This document shows positions 8,343-17,499 of a DNA stretch of 64,000 nucleotides, one piece after another; positions within the stretch are counted from its first letter, which is position 1, and every line of letters begins with the position of its first letter. The position numbers and the translations under genes are program-made. The notes below the pieces were generated by a model. The model ran no database searches. It was not told where the DNA came from and worked only from the letters and a program-made list of their open reading frames with translations. Origin of the DNA: Sediminicola sp040566555 (lineage in GTDB: Bacteria; Bacteroidota; Bacteroidia; Flavobacteriales; Flavobacteriaceae); assembly GCF_040566555.1 (NCBI RefSeq), contig NZ_JBEWYP010000002.1:533068-597067 (forward strand), given 5' to 3'.

Positions 8343-9689
8343 ATGAATTGGGAACAGCTACTATCCCTTAGAAGACAGGGTGATACCCACAAAAGATTAA
8401 GGAAAGAACAAGATGAGACCCGTTTGGGATTTGAGGTAGATTATGATAGGATTATCTTTTCGGCTGCCTTTAGGAGCCTTCAGGATAAAACGCAGGTGAT
8501 CCCTCTGTCAAAAACCGACTTTGTACACACCAGGCTTACCCATAGTTTGGAGGTTTCCGTAGTAGGAAGGAGTTTGGGAAGGATTGCCGGAAAAAAAATA
8601 TTGGAGAAACATCCCTATTTAAAGGAGGTACATGGGTATCATTTTAATGATTTTGGTGCCATTGTTGCCGCAGCTGCACTGGCCCATGATATTGGTAACC
8701 CACCATTTGGTCATAGCGGAGAAAAGGCTATAGGGGAATATTTTAAAACTGGGAACGGACAGCAATACCGTTCAAAATTGACCGAAAAGGAATATCAGGA
8801 TATTATCGATTTTGAGGGTAACGCCAATGGATTGAAACTATTGACGGAAACAAGGGAAGGTGTTCAAGGTGGATTACGACTGAGCTTTGCCACCCTAGGG
8901 GCCTTTATGAAATACCCAAAGGAGTCATTACCAAAAAAACCAACCGCACATATTGCAGACAAGAAGTTTGGGTTTTTCCAAACTGAGCGTCATTTCTTTG
9001 AAGAAGTGGCCAAAGAACTTGGGTTAAATCAAACAAGACAAGGCAAGGAAACTTCGTTCTCCAGGCACCCTCTAACTTATCTGGTAGAAGCGGCAGATGA
9101 TATTTGTTATACGATTATTGATTTTGAAGATGGGATAAACCTGGGATTGATCCCAGAAGATTTTGCCCTGGAATATTTGATCAAATTAGTAAAGGATACC
9201 ATCAACACCAAAAAGTACAACGAAATGGTATACATGGAAGATCGACTAAGCTATTTACGTGCTTTGGCGATCAGTACCTTAATCAGTGATGTGATCGATG
9301 TTTTTGTGGAAAATGAAGAAGCTATTCTTGATGGTACGTTTGGGGTATCATTATTGGATAAAAGCAAATACAAGGCACAGATTTCGGATATTATCCAACT
9401 AAGTGTTGAAAAAGTATATCAATCACAAGAGGTGATAGAAAAAGAAATAGCGGGGTATCGTATTATTTCGGATATATTAGACGTATATACAAGTGCTTTG
9501 GTTAAGAAAATCGAAGGGCAGGCTTCAAATTACGATAGTTTAGTGGTGAAGACTTTACCTGCTTTTTACCAGCGTACAGAAGATCTTTCTATTTATCAAA
9601 TCTTATTGAACACTTGTTGTTATGTAGCCAGTCTGTCCGATGGTGCCGCGGTACATATCCATAATAAAATAATGGGAAGGCAACTTTAA
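8343..9689 (+). CDS. dgt: Deoxyguanosinetriphosphate triphosphohydrolase
   Basis: Hydrolyses dGTP (and probably other dNTPs in this subfamily) to the nucleoside plus tripolyphosphate. It has the HD-domain metal ligands: H67 in the stretch HTRLTHSLE and the HD pair H115-D116 in ALAHDIGNPPFGHSGE, with a further aspartate in YLVEAADDICYTIIDFEDG. At 448 residues it matches the non-enterobacterial dGTPase family. It is convergent with the DUF3078 gene, whose stop overlaps its end by 4 bp. Confidence 0.94.
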   Translation: MNWEQLLSLRRQGDTHKRLRKEQDETRLGFEVDYDRIIFSAAFRSLQDKTQVIPLSKTDFVHTRLTHSLEVSVVGRSLGRIAGKKILEKHPYLKEVHGYHFNDFGAIVAAAALAHDIGNPPFGHSGEKAIGEYFKTGNGQQYRSKLTEKEYQDIIDFEGNANGLKLLTETREGVQGGLRLSFATLGAFMKYPKESLPKKPTAHIADKKFGFFQTERHFFEEVAKELGLNQTRQGKETSFSRHPLTYLVEAADDICYTIIDFEDGINLGLIPEDFALEYLIKLVKDTINTKKYNEMVYMEDRLSYLRALAISTLISDVIDVFVENEEAILDGTFGVSLLDKSKYKAQISDIIQLSVEKVYQSQEVIEKEIAGYRIISDILDVYTSALVKKIEGQASNYDSLVVKTLPAFYQRTEDLSIYQILLNTCCYVASLSDGAAVHIHNKIMGRQL

Positions 9690-10825
9690 AAGGTATAGGC
9701 CACACCTACCCCTAATATTTGTTTAAATTGGATTCTGGGTCCCCCAGAGTCTATTATAACGCCATCCTCGTTCTGTATCTCATCAAATGTGACATCATCA
9801 TCATAGATAAGCTGGGTACCTATATTGGTTTGGATGTATTTATTGACCACAAGTTTTATGTTGAGCTCCCAATCCACATCTATGTTTCCGAACCTTTTTA
9901 GATAATCGGTATAGAGGTTTACCCTATGGTCCAAAAAGACATTTTCAAATATTTGATTTTGCCAGGTATTGGTAATGAGAAAACCAAATTCCATGAAAAC
10001 ATTTTTACCTGGGGTGATGATATTTCCCTCCTCGTCGAAGACGGCTTTTTTAACTCCAAAGGCTCCTTGATTTGCTAAGTTCTGATCTTGAACATAGGTT
10101 ATTTTTTGGGTGATGGGCGAAATATAAAGATTGAATTTCTTTCCCTCTGGGATAAAGGAGGTTCCTGCTCCTAAAAACAGATATCCCGGGGCCATAAATC
10201 TAGAAACAGGGGTAGATCTGTCCGGGTATTTGTACCCATTTGAAAATTGGGTGTTAAAATTGGCCTTTACGGAATAATACCAATTGCTAAGGGTGTCCCT
10301 TCTATAGCCAAAGGTAGAGCTAAGTCGTATAAGATCTTCGGTTTTCCTAACCTTGCGACCCTCTTGGGCGTTGAGACCGTATCTGAATTCCAGGTCATTA
10401 TCCCATTGAATGTACCTGAATTTATAATTCTTTATAAATTTTAGGTTCCCGGCTGCGGCAATAGAATTATCACCCCCGGCCTTCCAGTTCACAAAGGCGA
10501 CTTCGTTGAAATTGATTTTGAGGATGTTTTCATTTTGCCAGAAGGAAGGCACTTTAAACTGATTGAATTCCTTGGTCCTTGCTTTTGTTTTTTTAAAGGA
10601 GACAATGGGGTTGGTCAGGTTTACACTACGGGGAATATTCCTGATTTTGGACTGTACGGCACGGATCACAATGGTATCTACCGTTATGGTATCTACGGCC
10701 GTAGTATCTATGGGTTGTCTTGTGGGAATAGTATCTTGTGCGGTAATTGCAGAAAAATTTAAGAAGAGCAAAAGGATAAGAGTCCATCCTCTGCCTTCCC
10801 TAAAAGGGTACTCAATAAAGCTCAT
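9686..10825 (-). CDS. DUF3078 family outer-membrane-associated protein
   Basis: Bacteroidota protein of unknown function. It has an N-terminal signal sequence ending ...SAITAQ, a Thr/Asp-rich linker, then a beta-rich region with the family hallmark FVNWKAGGDNSIAAAGNL and many amphipathic strands, ending in an aromatic residue (GVAYTF) like a beta-barrel. Its ATG overlaps the end of dxs by 14 bp, so the two are translationally coupled. This pairing with an isoprenoid gene does not by itself reveal function. Confidence 0.85.
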   Translation of the reverse strand: MSFIEYPFREGRGWTLILLLFLNFSAITAQDTIPTRQPIDTTAVDTITVDTIVIRAVQSKIRNIPRSVNLTNPIVSFKKTKARTKEFNQFKVPSFWQNENILKINFNEVAFVNWKAGGDNSIAAAGNLKFIKNYKFRYIQWDNDLEFRYGLNAQEGRKVRKTEDLIRLSSTFGYRRDTLSNWYYSVKANFNTQFSNGYKYPDRSTPVSRFMAPGYLFLGAGTSFIPEGKKFNLYISPITQKITYVQDQNLANQGAFGVKKAVFDEEGNIITPGKNVFMEFGFLITNTWQNQIFENVFLDHRVNLYTDYLKRFGNIDVDWELNIKLVVNKYIQTNIGTQLIYDDDVTFDEIQNEDGVIIDSGGPRIQFKQILGVGVAYTF

Positions 10826-12575
10826 TTATATAATTTTTAAGCGATAATACATCTATGTGGCACATGGCCTGTAGCTCTTCCACAGTGCCGTGTTCTATAA
10901 AGGTATCATCTATACCAAATATTTTTATCTTTTTATTGGACCCTAACCGGTTTGCAAATTCCAGCACGGCACTTCCCATTCCACCAATTTTGGAACCATC
11001 CTCAATGGTAATTATGTGTTCGTACTCTTTAAGGATCATTTCCAACATCTTTTCATCCAAGGGTTTTACAAAACGAATATTGTAATGCCCTATCTTTTTG
11101 GAACTATCAAAGTCCTTTAGTAGTTCGCTAACACTGTTTCCTATATGTCCGAGCGAAAGCACCGCAATTTTTGTGCCTTTTTGTAATTCTACGGCGGTTC
11201 CTATGGTTATTTTTTGAAAAGGTTGCTGCCAATTTAGTGACACCCCTCTTCCCCTAGGGTAGCGGATAGCTATGGGCCCTTCTAAACCTAATTGGGCGGT
11301 AAACATTATATTTCTGAGTTCTACCTCGTTCATTGGCGCAAAGATGATCATATTTGGGATACATCTCAGATAGGCGATATCGTAGACTCCGTGGTGGGTG
11401 GCACCATCTTGTCCTACCAATCCTGCCCTGTCCAAACAGAATATCACGGGCAATTTCTGCAGGGCCACATCATGTATGACCTGATCATAGGCGCGTTGTA
11501 AAAAGGTGGAATAAATATTGCAAAAAGGCACCAATCCCTCAATAGCCATCCCAGCTGCCATTGTAACTGCATGTTGCTCAGCAATACCTACATCAAACGC
11601 CCTTTCAGGGATTTGTTCCATCATGTATTTAAGGGAGCTTCCAGTTGGCATAGCAGGGGTAATGCCTATAATATTCTTATTGTTCAGTGCCAGCTCCACA
11701 ATGCTGTATCCAAAAACATCTTGATATTTAGGAGGTCCTTCCCGCGTCGGTTTTGGAATTAGGTCCCCTGTTAATTTATCAAATTTCCCTGGGGCATGAT
11801 ACGTTACTTGATCGGTTTCGGCTTGGAGGAGTCCTTTGCCCTTGGTCGTAATAATATGTAGTAATTTAGGACCTTTAACTGTTTTTAAGCGCTCCAGCTC
11901 TGCTATTAAAACAGGTATATCATGACCATCTATAGGTCCGGAATAAGCAAAATTCAGGCATTCAAAAATATTTTCTTCTTTGGCGGTACCCTTTTTTACG
12001 TTGGTCAAGTATTTTTTTAGTGCACCAACGCTGGGATCTATACCAATGGCATTATCATTTAGTATTATCAGGACATTTGTGTCTGTGACCCCTGCATGGT
12101 TCAATCCTTCAAATGCCATGCCGCTCGCGATGGATGCATCTCCAATCACCGCAATATGTTGCCTCTCATTATTTCCTTTAATTTTTGATGCCAAGGCCAT
12201 TCCTAAAATAGCGGATATGGAAGTAGAGCTATGTCCAGTTCCAAAATCATCGTATTCGCTTTCACTGCGATTGGGAAAGCCACTGATACCACCCATTTGA
12301 CGGTTGGTTTCAAATAGATTTTTTCTTCCTGTAAGTATTTTGTGCACATATGCCTGATGGCCTACATCCCAAATTAATTTATCTATTGGAGTGTTGTACA
12401 CATAATGAAGGGCAATGGTAAGTTCCACAACCCCTAGGCTGGCGCCCAAATGTCCTTCCTTGGCGGCAACAATATCAATAATAAATGCCCTTATTTCTTT
12501 TGCAAGCTGGGGCAGATCTGCAGTTTTTAGCTGTCTAAGATCTGCAGGAAAGGTTATTTTTTCTAGATGTTTCAT
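10812..12575 (-). CDS. dxs: 1-deoxy-D-xylulose-5-phosphate synthase
   Basis: First enzyme of the MEP isoprenoid pathway: thiamine-diphosphate-dependent condensation of pyruvate and glyceraldehyde 3-phosphate. Motifs are HQAYVHKILTGR near the N-terminus, the ThDP/Mg site GDASIASGMAFEGLNHAG...ILNDN, and DRAGLVGQDGATHHG in the pyrimidine domain. About 587 residues, slightly shorter than E. coli Dxs (620). The open frame can begin at a TTG (12587), but a TAnnTTTG element overlaps that codon, so the ATG at 12575 is preferred. It supplies precursors for the polyprenyl and carotenoid genes at 27-30 kb. Confidence 0.95.
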   Translation of the reverse strand: MKHLEKITFPADLRQLKTADLPQLAKEIRAFIIDIVAAKEGHLGASLGVVELTIALHYVYNTPIDKLIWDVGHQAYVHKILTGRKNLFETNRQMGGISGFPNRSESEYDDFGTGHSSTSISAILGMALASKIKGNNERQHIAVIGDASIASGMAFEGLNHAGVTDTNVLIILNDNAIGIDPSVGALKKYLTNVKKGTAKEENIFECLNFAYSGPIDGHDIPVLIAELERLKTVKGPKLLHIITTKGKGLLQAETDQVTYHAPGKFDKLTGDLIPKPTREGPPKYQDVFGYSIVELALNNKNIIGITPAMPTGSSLKYMMEQIPERAFDVGIAEQHAVTMAAGMAIEGLVPFCNIYSTFLQRAYDQVIHDVALQKLPVIFCLDRAGLVGQDGATHHGVYDIAYLRCIPNMIIFAPMNEVELRNIMFTAQLGLEGPIAIRYPRGRGVSLNWQQPFQKITIGTAVELQKGTKIAVLSLGHIGNSVSELLKDFDSSKKIGHYNIRFVKPLDEKMLEMILKEYEHIITIEDGSKIGGMGSAVLEFANRLGSNKKIKIFGIDDTFIEHGTVEELQAMCHIDVLSLKNYINELY

Positions 12576-12584
12576 GGCTTCAGG

Positions 12585-12592
12585 CAAATGTA
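12585..12592 (-). promoter_or_regulatory. Promoter -7 element for dxs
   Basis: TACATTTG on the minus strand matches TAnnTTTG, ending only 9 bp before the ATG at 12575; the transcript would have a leader of a few bases. Confidence 0.5.
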
Positions 12593-12637
12593 CATTAAAT
12601 TCATTTTTTGATAGAGGTAGATAATGGGTTAAAATTG

Positions 12638-12645
12638 TAATTTTG
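12638..12645 (+). promoter_or_regulatory. Promoter -7 element for tadA
   Basis: TAATTTTG matches TAnnTTTG and ends 5 bp before the ATG at 12651. Transcription would begin at or near that codon, so either the mRNA is leaderless or translation starts at the in-frame ATG at 12663. Confidence 0.4.
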
Positions 12646-12650
12646 AGGGT

Positions 12651-13100
12651 ATGGATTTAGAAATGGACGATGCCTATTTTATGAAAAGAGCCCTACAAGA
12701 GGCTGAATCTGCCTTTGTGAAGGGTGAGGTTCCTGTAGGAGCCATAATTGTAATAGAAAATAGGATTATTGCCCGTGCCCATAATTTAACAGAACAGTTA
12801 AATGATGTTACGGCACACGCAGAAATGCAGGCTATAACCTCCGCTGCCAACTTCTTGGGAGGTAAATATTTACACAATTGTACGCTTTATGTGACTCTGG
12901 AGCCTTGTCAAATGTGCGCTGGGGCTTTATACTGGAGTCAAATCAGCAACATAGTGTACGGGGCAACCGATATTGAAAGAGGATGCGGTGTCATGGGATC
13001 TACCCTTCACCCCAAAACTAAAATCAGGGGAGGGCTAATGGAGAATGAAGCGTCCGACCTTTTAAAAAAGTTCTTCATCCAGAGAAGAAACCTCAATTGA
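12651..13100 (+). CDS. tadA: tRNA-specific adenosine deaminase
   Basis: Converts the wobble adenosine-34 of tRNA-Arg(ACG) to inosine. It has the zinc-binding cytidine-deaminase-like motifs: H56-A57-E58 (TAHAEMQ) with the catalytic glutamate, and P85-C86-x-x-C89 (EPCQMC). At 149 residues it is typical. The start may be 12651 or the second ATG at 12663 because the promoter element ends just before 12651. It is divergent from dxs and ends at a bidirectional terminator shared with the cold-shock gene. Confidence 0.93.
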   Translation: MDLEMDDAYFMKRALQEAESAFVKGEVPVGAIIVIENRIIARAHNLTEQLNDVTAHAEMQAITSAANFLGGKYLHNCTLYVTLEPCQMCAGALYWSQISNIVYGATDIERGCGVMGSTLHPKTKIRGGLMENEASDLLKKFFIQRRNLN

Positions 13101-13128
13101 CAGGAAAAATGACTTGAGTTTAAAAATA

Positions 13129-13158
13129 AAAGAAGCCCTCCATTTGGAAGGCTTCTTT
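13129..13158. terminator. Bidirectional terminator between tadA and the cold-shock gene
   Basis: Perfect 9-bp inverted repeat AAAGAAGCC / GGCTTCTTT, extended inward by TCC/GGA, with A/T-rich flanks on both sides. It lies between two convergent genes. Confidence 0.8.
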
Positions 13159-13181
13159 GTTTCTAATCAAAATAAAATATG

Positions 13182-13376
13182 CTATCCAATTACTTGCACT
13201 TGTCCTGCAACCACTCCTTTTCTGCCTTCTTCTTCTTGGTATTCTACTTTGTCGCCTTCGTTTAACTCAACTCCGTTCAATCCTGTCGCGTGAACAAAAA
13301 TGTCTTGTCCGGTGTCGTCATTGGTAATGAATCCGTAGCCTTTGGAAACATTGAAAAATTTAACAGTTCCAGTCAT
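13182..13376 (-). CDS. Cold-shock domain protein (CspA family)
   Basis: Small single-stranded nucleic-acid-binding OB-fold protein of 64 residues. RNP1-like KGYGFI (residues 12-17) and RNP2 DIFVH (25-29) are both intact. It probably acts as an RNA chaperone; whether it is cold-inducible cannot be judged. The AT-rich 84-bp upstream region (13377-13460) may form a 5' leader. Confidence 0.93.
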   Translation of the reverse strand: MTGTVKFFNVSKGYGFITNDDTGQDIFVHATGLNGVELNEGDKVEYQEEEGRKGVVAGQVQVIG

Positions 13377-13460
13377 TCAATAAAAGATTAAAAATAAACA
13401 AATAGTTTGAACTACTAAGTTATGTTTTTTTGGAGAAAGTTTGAAAAATAGAAAGCAAAA

Positions 13461-13718
13461 TTATTGATTATCAGGCTTTTCCTCTTTTTTTCCTTGCATC
13501 TTTCTAATGTTTTCTTCAGTCAACATATAATCTTTTACTTTCTTGCCCTTACTCTCTTTTATCAGGAAAAGGGGCATAGCGATCAGAAATATACCCACGG
13601 TTCCGAAACCAATATACTTGTTGGCAATCACTGGATTCGACTCCATAATAGTAAAGCCATATATAATACTGCCCAAGGAAGCTAGTAGTATAACGATGAT
13701 GATGTACTTAATTTTCAT
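13461..13718 (-). CDS. Small two-span membrane protein of unknown function
   Basis: 85 residues with two predicted membrane helices (about 4-24 and 35-54) and a charged, Lys/Glu-rich C-terminal tail (KESKGKKVKDYMLTEENIRKMQG). No known family recognised. Its start is only 8 bp downstream of the ClC channel stop, so they probably share a transcript and it may be an accessory to that channel, though this rests on position only. Confidence 0.7.
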   Translation of the reverse strand: MKIKYIIIVILLASLGSIIYGFTIMESNPVIANKYIGFGTVGIFLIAMPLFLIKESKGKKVKDYMLTEENIRKMQGKKEEKPDNQ

Positions 13719-13726
13719 GACGATTG

Positions 13727-15511
13727 TTATTTTGTAAAATTGATCAATTTTCTCCTATAAGCGGTCAATAGTTTTGACTTGGATATAAAACCGTGGTATT
13801 TTCCATCCTTAATGACCGGAAGGTTCCAAGCTCCACTGTCCTGAAATTTTTTCATTACCTCCTGCATGGTATCTTTTTCGTAAAAGATGTATTCCGGAGC
13901 GCTGTGCATTATAGAACCTACCTCCGTGGTATCATAAAGCGAACTATCGAACATAATTTCCCGAATATCATCCAAAAGGATAATCCCCACCAAACGGTCT
14001 TCTTCGTCAATAACAGGGAAAATATTCCGTGTTGATTTTGATACCGATTTGTGCAGCATTTCCCCAAGGGTCATTGTTGAGGTCACCGTCTTGAAATTTT
14101 GTTCTATCACGTCGTCTAAATGCATAAGGGTAAGGACCGTTTGATCCTTGTTGTGGGTGATCAAAGCACCTTGTTGCGCCAATTCTTTGGTATAAATAGA
14201 ATGGTCGATTGCATTTTTGGTGATTAGATAGGAAATGGAGGAGGTAATCATAAGGGGAACAAAAAGCTCATATCCCCCGGTAATCTCAGCAATTAAAAAT
14301 ATAGCTGTTAGGGGTGCATGCAAAACCCCTGCTATGAGTCCGGCCATACCTATTAGGGTGAAATTACTTTCGGAAACCACCAGACCCAATCCTGAATTAT
14401 TGATGACCTTGGCAACTACATTTCCCAAGGCGCTGCCCATGACCATGGTGGGAATAAAGATTCCACCCGATCCACCCGCTGCAATGGTAGTTGTCATTGC
14501 AATCGCTTTAAAAATAGTGATTCCAAATAAAAGGGCAATTACAACCCATATGTTACTTGTATATTGATCGAAGGGTGTTTTCCCCAAGGCTTTTAAATGG
14601 TCGCCCTCCAAAAGATTGTTGATCAAGCCAAACCCTTCCCCGTATAAGGGCGGGATAAAATAAAGCATGATTCCTATGGTAATACCACCGACCAATAATT
14701 TGTATTTGGGACTCTTGAACCTTTTAAAAAAGGTAAGGATAGAAAAATACATTTTGGTGAAATAGATGGAGGCGAATGCCGTTCCAACTCCAAGCAAAAC
14801 AAAGAAAAAGGTGTCTTTTATTTCAAACTTGTCCGTAATGGTAAAATTAAAAAGAACCTCATTGCCCAAAAAGAAATAAGATGTTAGGACTCCAGAAATA
14901 GAGGCCAACAACAAAGGCAGCAACGAGAGCATTGTAAGGTCCAAACTAAATACTTCCACGGCAAAAATGATGGCAGCAATTGGGGATTGAAAAATGGAGG
15001 CAATAGCTCCTGCTGAGGCACACGCAATCAATAATGATCGCGTTTTGGCATTAATGTGAAATAGTTTTCCCAGATTGGAACTTATTGCTGCTCCTGATGC
15101 TACTGCTGGACCCAACAATCCTACCGAACCCCCAAACCCTACAGTTAAAGGAGCGGTTATCAATGGAGTGTAAATTTGAATGGGTTTAATTAGCCCCTTT
15201 CTTTTGGAAAGTGTAAACAAAATGGACGAAACAGCATGCTCCAAGGGTTTTTTTAAAACAAATTTCACATAAAGAAAAACTAAAAAGAGCCCTATTACCG
15301 GTAGAATGAAGTACAATTGGTTGTTGGAAAAAATAATTCCCTGTTCCAAAAAGGCTTCAATAAAATAGGTGGTGTTCTTTAGGGTGACCGCAGCCAAACC
15401 AGCTAAAAAACCAACTATGACACTGAGGATGTGTACAAAGGTTTTATTGGAGATATGTTTGTATCTCCAAATTAAAAAGCGGGTAAAGATGTTCCTTTTT
15501 TGGATTGGCAT
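13727..15511 (-). CDS. ClC-family chloride channel with CBS domains
   Basis: Anion channel/transporter of the ClC family, 594 residues: a roughly 430-residue membrane core followed by two CBS domains (about 455-590) that may sense adenine nucleotides. Selectivity-filter loops are visible as G128-S-V-G-L-L-G-P135 and, later, GSGGIFIP. In proton-coupled ClC exchangers the first loop is GREGP; here it reads GLLGP, so the gating glutamate position is leucine (L133). That suggests a passive or differently gated channel. Hydrophobicity is normal and the frame is intact. Confidence 0.92.
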   Translation of the reverse strand: MPIQKRNIFTRFLIWRYKHISNKTFVHILSVIVGFLAGLAAVTLKNTTYFIEAFLEQGIIFSNNQLYFILPVIGLFLVFLYVKFVLKKPLEHAVSSILFTLSKRKGLIKPIQIYTPLITAPLTVGFGGSVGLLGPAVASGAAISSNLGKLFHINAKTRSLLIACASAGAIASIFQSPIAAIIFAVEVFSLDLTMLSLLPLLLASISGVLTSYFFLGNEVLFNFTITDKFEIKDTFFFVLLGVGTAFASIYFTKMYFSILTFFKRFKSPKYKLLVGGITIGIMLYFIPPLYGEGFGLINNLLEGDHLKALGKTPFDQYTSNIWVVIALLFGITIFKAIAMTTTIAAGGSGGIFIPTMVMGSALGNVVAKVINNSGLGLVVSESNFTLIGMAGLIAGVLHAPLTAIFLIAEITGGYELFVPLMITSSISYLITKNAIDHSIYTKELAQQGALITHNKDQTVLTLMHLDDVIEQNFKTVTSTMTLGEMLHKSVSKSTRNIFPVIDEEDRLVGIILLDDIREIMFDSSLYDTTEVGSIMHSAPEYIFYEKDTMQEVMKKFQDSGAWNLPVIKDGKYHGFISKSKLLTAYRRKLINFTK

Positions 15512-15541
15512 TTCCTTGGGTGCCTAATGATTATTTAAAAA

Positions 15542-15565
15542 AAATCCCGCTTTACAACGGGATTT
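15542..15565 (-). terminator. Terminator of aspS
   Basis: AAATCCCG / CGGGATTT 8-bp stem with an 8-nt loop; on the minus strand it is followed by a run of T (TTTTTAAATAA). It lies directly after the aspS stop. Confidence 0.8.
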
Positions 15566-15570
15566 CTTAG

Positions 15571-17325
15571 TTATGATTGAATATCTAATTTAAGATTTAA
15601 TTCTTTTAATTGTGCATCATCAATAAATGCAGGGGCGTCTATCATCACATCCCGACCGCTATTATTTTTCGGGAATGCTATAAAGTCCCTGATTGTTTCC
15701 TGTCCGCCCAAAATGGCAACCAACCTATCCAATCCAAATGCTAGTCCACCATGGGGAGGGGCACCGTATTGGAAGGCATCCATCAAAAAGCCAAATTGTG
15801 CCTTTGCCTCTTCTTCGGAGAAGCCCAAATGCTTGAACATCGTTGCTTGGGTTTCCTTATCATGGATACGAATAGATCCACCTCCAATTTCGTTTCCGTT
15901 CAATACCAAGTCATAGGCGTTGGCCTTGACAGCGCCCGGATCGCTATCCAACAATTCCATTTGACCAGGTTTCGGGGATGTAAATGGGTGGTGCATGGCG
16001 TGGTAGTGTCCAGTTTCCTCATCCAATTCCAACAATGGAAAATCTATCACCCATAAAGGTGCGAATTCATCCTTTTTTCGCAATCCTAATCGTTGCGCCA
16101 ATTCCATACGTAAAGCGCTCAGCTGAGTCCTTGTCTTGAGAGTATCTCCTGAAAGTACACAGATAAGATCTCCTGGCTTGGCATTGGTCGCCGCGGCCCA
16201 TTGCGCAAGATCTTGTTCATCGAAAAATTTATCAACGGAAGATTTAAAACTGCCATCCTCGTTATATTTGGCATAGACCATACCTTTGGCTCCAACTTGG
16301 GGCCTTCTTACCCAGTCTACAAGGGCATCAATTTCTTTTCTTGTGTATGCCGCTCCTCCAGGTACTGCTATCCCTACCACAAGTTCTGCATCATTGAATA
16401 TGGCAAAATCCTTATGTTGGGCGATGGAGTTCAATTCACCAAACTCCATCCCAAATCGTATATCCGGCTTGTCGTTCCCATATTTTTGCATCGCATCGTC
16501 ATAGGTCATACGTGGGAAATCTCCAATTTCAATCCCTTTGATTTCTTTTAGAAGATGTCTTGTCAGCCCTTCGAAGACATTTAATATATCCTCTTGTTCC
16601 ACAAACGCCATCTCACAGTCGATCTGGGTAAACTCAGGCTGTCGGTCCGCCCTAAGGTCTTCGTCCCTGAAACATTTTACGATCTGGAAATATTTGTCCA
16701 TTCCACCTACCATTAGCAATTGCTTAAAGGTTTGGGGAGATTGGGGAAGGGCATAAAACTGACCTTCGTTCATTCTGCTCGGCACCACAAAATCCCTAGC
16801 ACCTTCAGGGGTGGATTTAATTAAATATGGGGTTTCCACTTCAATAAAGGCTTGGTCAGATAAGTATTTCCTTACCTCCATGGTCACTTTATGCCTAAAA
16901 ATAAGATTGTTTTTGACTGGATTCCTGCGGATATCCAGATAACGGTATTTCATGCGAATGTCTTCACCTCCGTCTGTCTGGTCTTCAATGGTAAATGGTG
17001 GCAGCAGGGATTTGTTTAAAATAACTAGGTTGGAGACCAATATCTCGATATCCCCAGTGGGCATATTCGGATTTTTGGATGATCTTTCTATAACCTGACC
17101 CTGTACTTGGATTACAAATTCCCTTCCTAAGGATTTGGCTTGCTCCATAATTTCTTTGGAGGTACGCTCCTCATCAAATATTAACTGGGTAATACCATAA
17201 CGATCCCTTAGATCGACCCAAATCATAAATCCTTTATCCCTTACTTTTTGAACCCATCCAGAGAGTACTACTTCTTTATTGATGTCTGAAGACCTTAAAT
17301 GGCCACAGGTTTGACTTCTATACAT
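15571..17325 (-). CDS. aspS: Aspartyl-tRNA synthetase
   Basis: Class II aminoacyl-tRNA synthetase charging tRNA-Asp, 584 residues. The N-terminal OB-fold anticodon-binding domain (about 1-110) is followed by the catalytic core with motif 2 in FRDEDLRADRQPEFTQID, the bacterial GAD insertion domain (about 290-410), and motif 3 in GGLAFGLDRLVAILGG. Full length and intact. Whether it is discriminating or not cannot be told by eye; the presence of tRNA-Asn in this window does not decide it. Confidence 0.97.
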   Translation of the reverse strand: MYRSQTCGHLRSSDINKEVVLSGWVQKVRDKGFMIWVDLRDRYGITQLIFDEERTSKEIMEQAKSLGREFVIQVQGQVIERSSKNPNMPTGDIEILVSNLVILNKSLLPPFTIEDQTDGGEDIRMKYRYLDIRRNPVKNNLIFRHKVTMEVRKYLSDQAFIEVETPYLIKSTPEGARDFVVPSRMNEGQFYALPQSPQTFKQLLMVGGMDKYFQIVKCFRDEDLRADRQPEFTQIDCEMAFVEQEDILNVFEGLTRHLLKEIKGIEIGDFPRMTYDDAMQKYGNDKPDIRFGMEFGELNSIAQHKDFAIFNDAELVVGIAVPGGAAYTRKEIDALVDWVRRPQVGAKGMVYAKYNEDGSFKSSVDKFFDEQDLAQWAAATNAKPGDLICVLSGDTLKTRTQLSALRMELAQRLGLRKKDEFAPLWVIDFPLLELDEETGHYHAMHHPFTSPKPGQMELLDSDPGAVKANAYDLVLNGNEIGGGSIRIHDKETQATMFKHLGFSEEEAKAQFGFLMDAFQYGAPPHGGLAFGLDRLVAILGGQETIRDFIAFPKNNSGRDVMIDAPAFIDDAQLKELNLKLDIQS

Positions 17326-17347
17326 TTGTAATAGCTTAATTGATTGG

Positions 17348-17355
17348 CAAATGTA
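17348..17355 (-). promoter_or_regulatory. Promoter -7 element for aspS
   Basis: TACATTTG on the minus strand matches TAnnTTTG, 22 bp upstream of the aspS ATG. Confidence 0.45.
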
Positions 17356-17499
17356 AGAAGTATCGTGCTAAGCTGAAACATTAAGATTGTAAGTAGCCAA
17401 TAATTTTTCCTAAAGGAATTGGTGATTCCTTAAATTTTTGTGAAATATTTCATAATACTTAATTATATTCGACAATGTAATTAACGAAACCTTAGAAAT

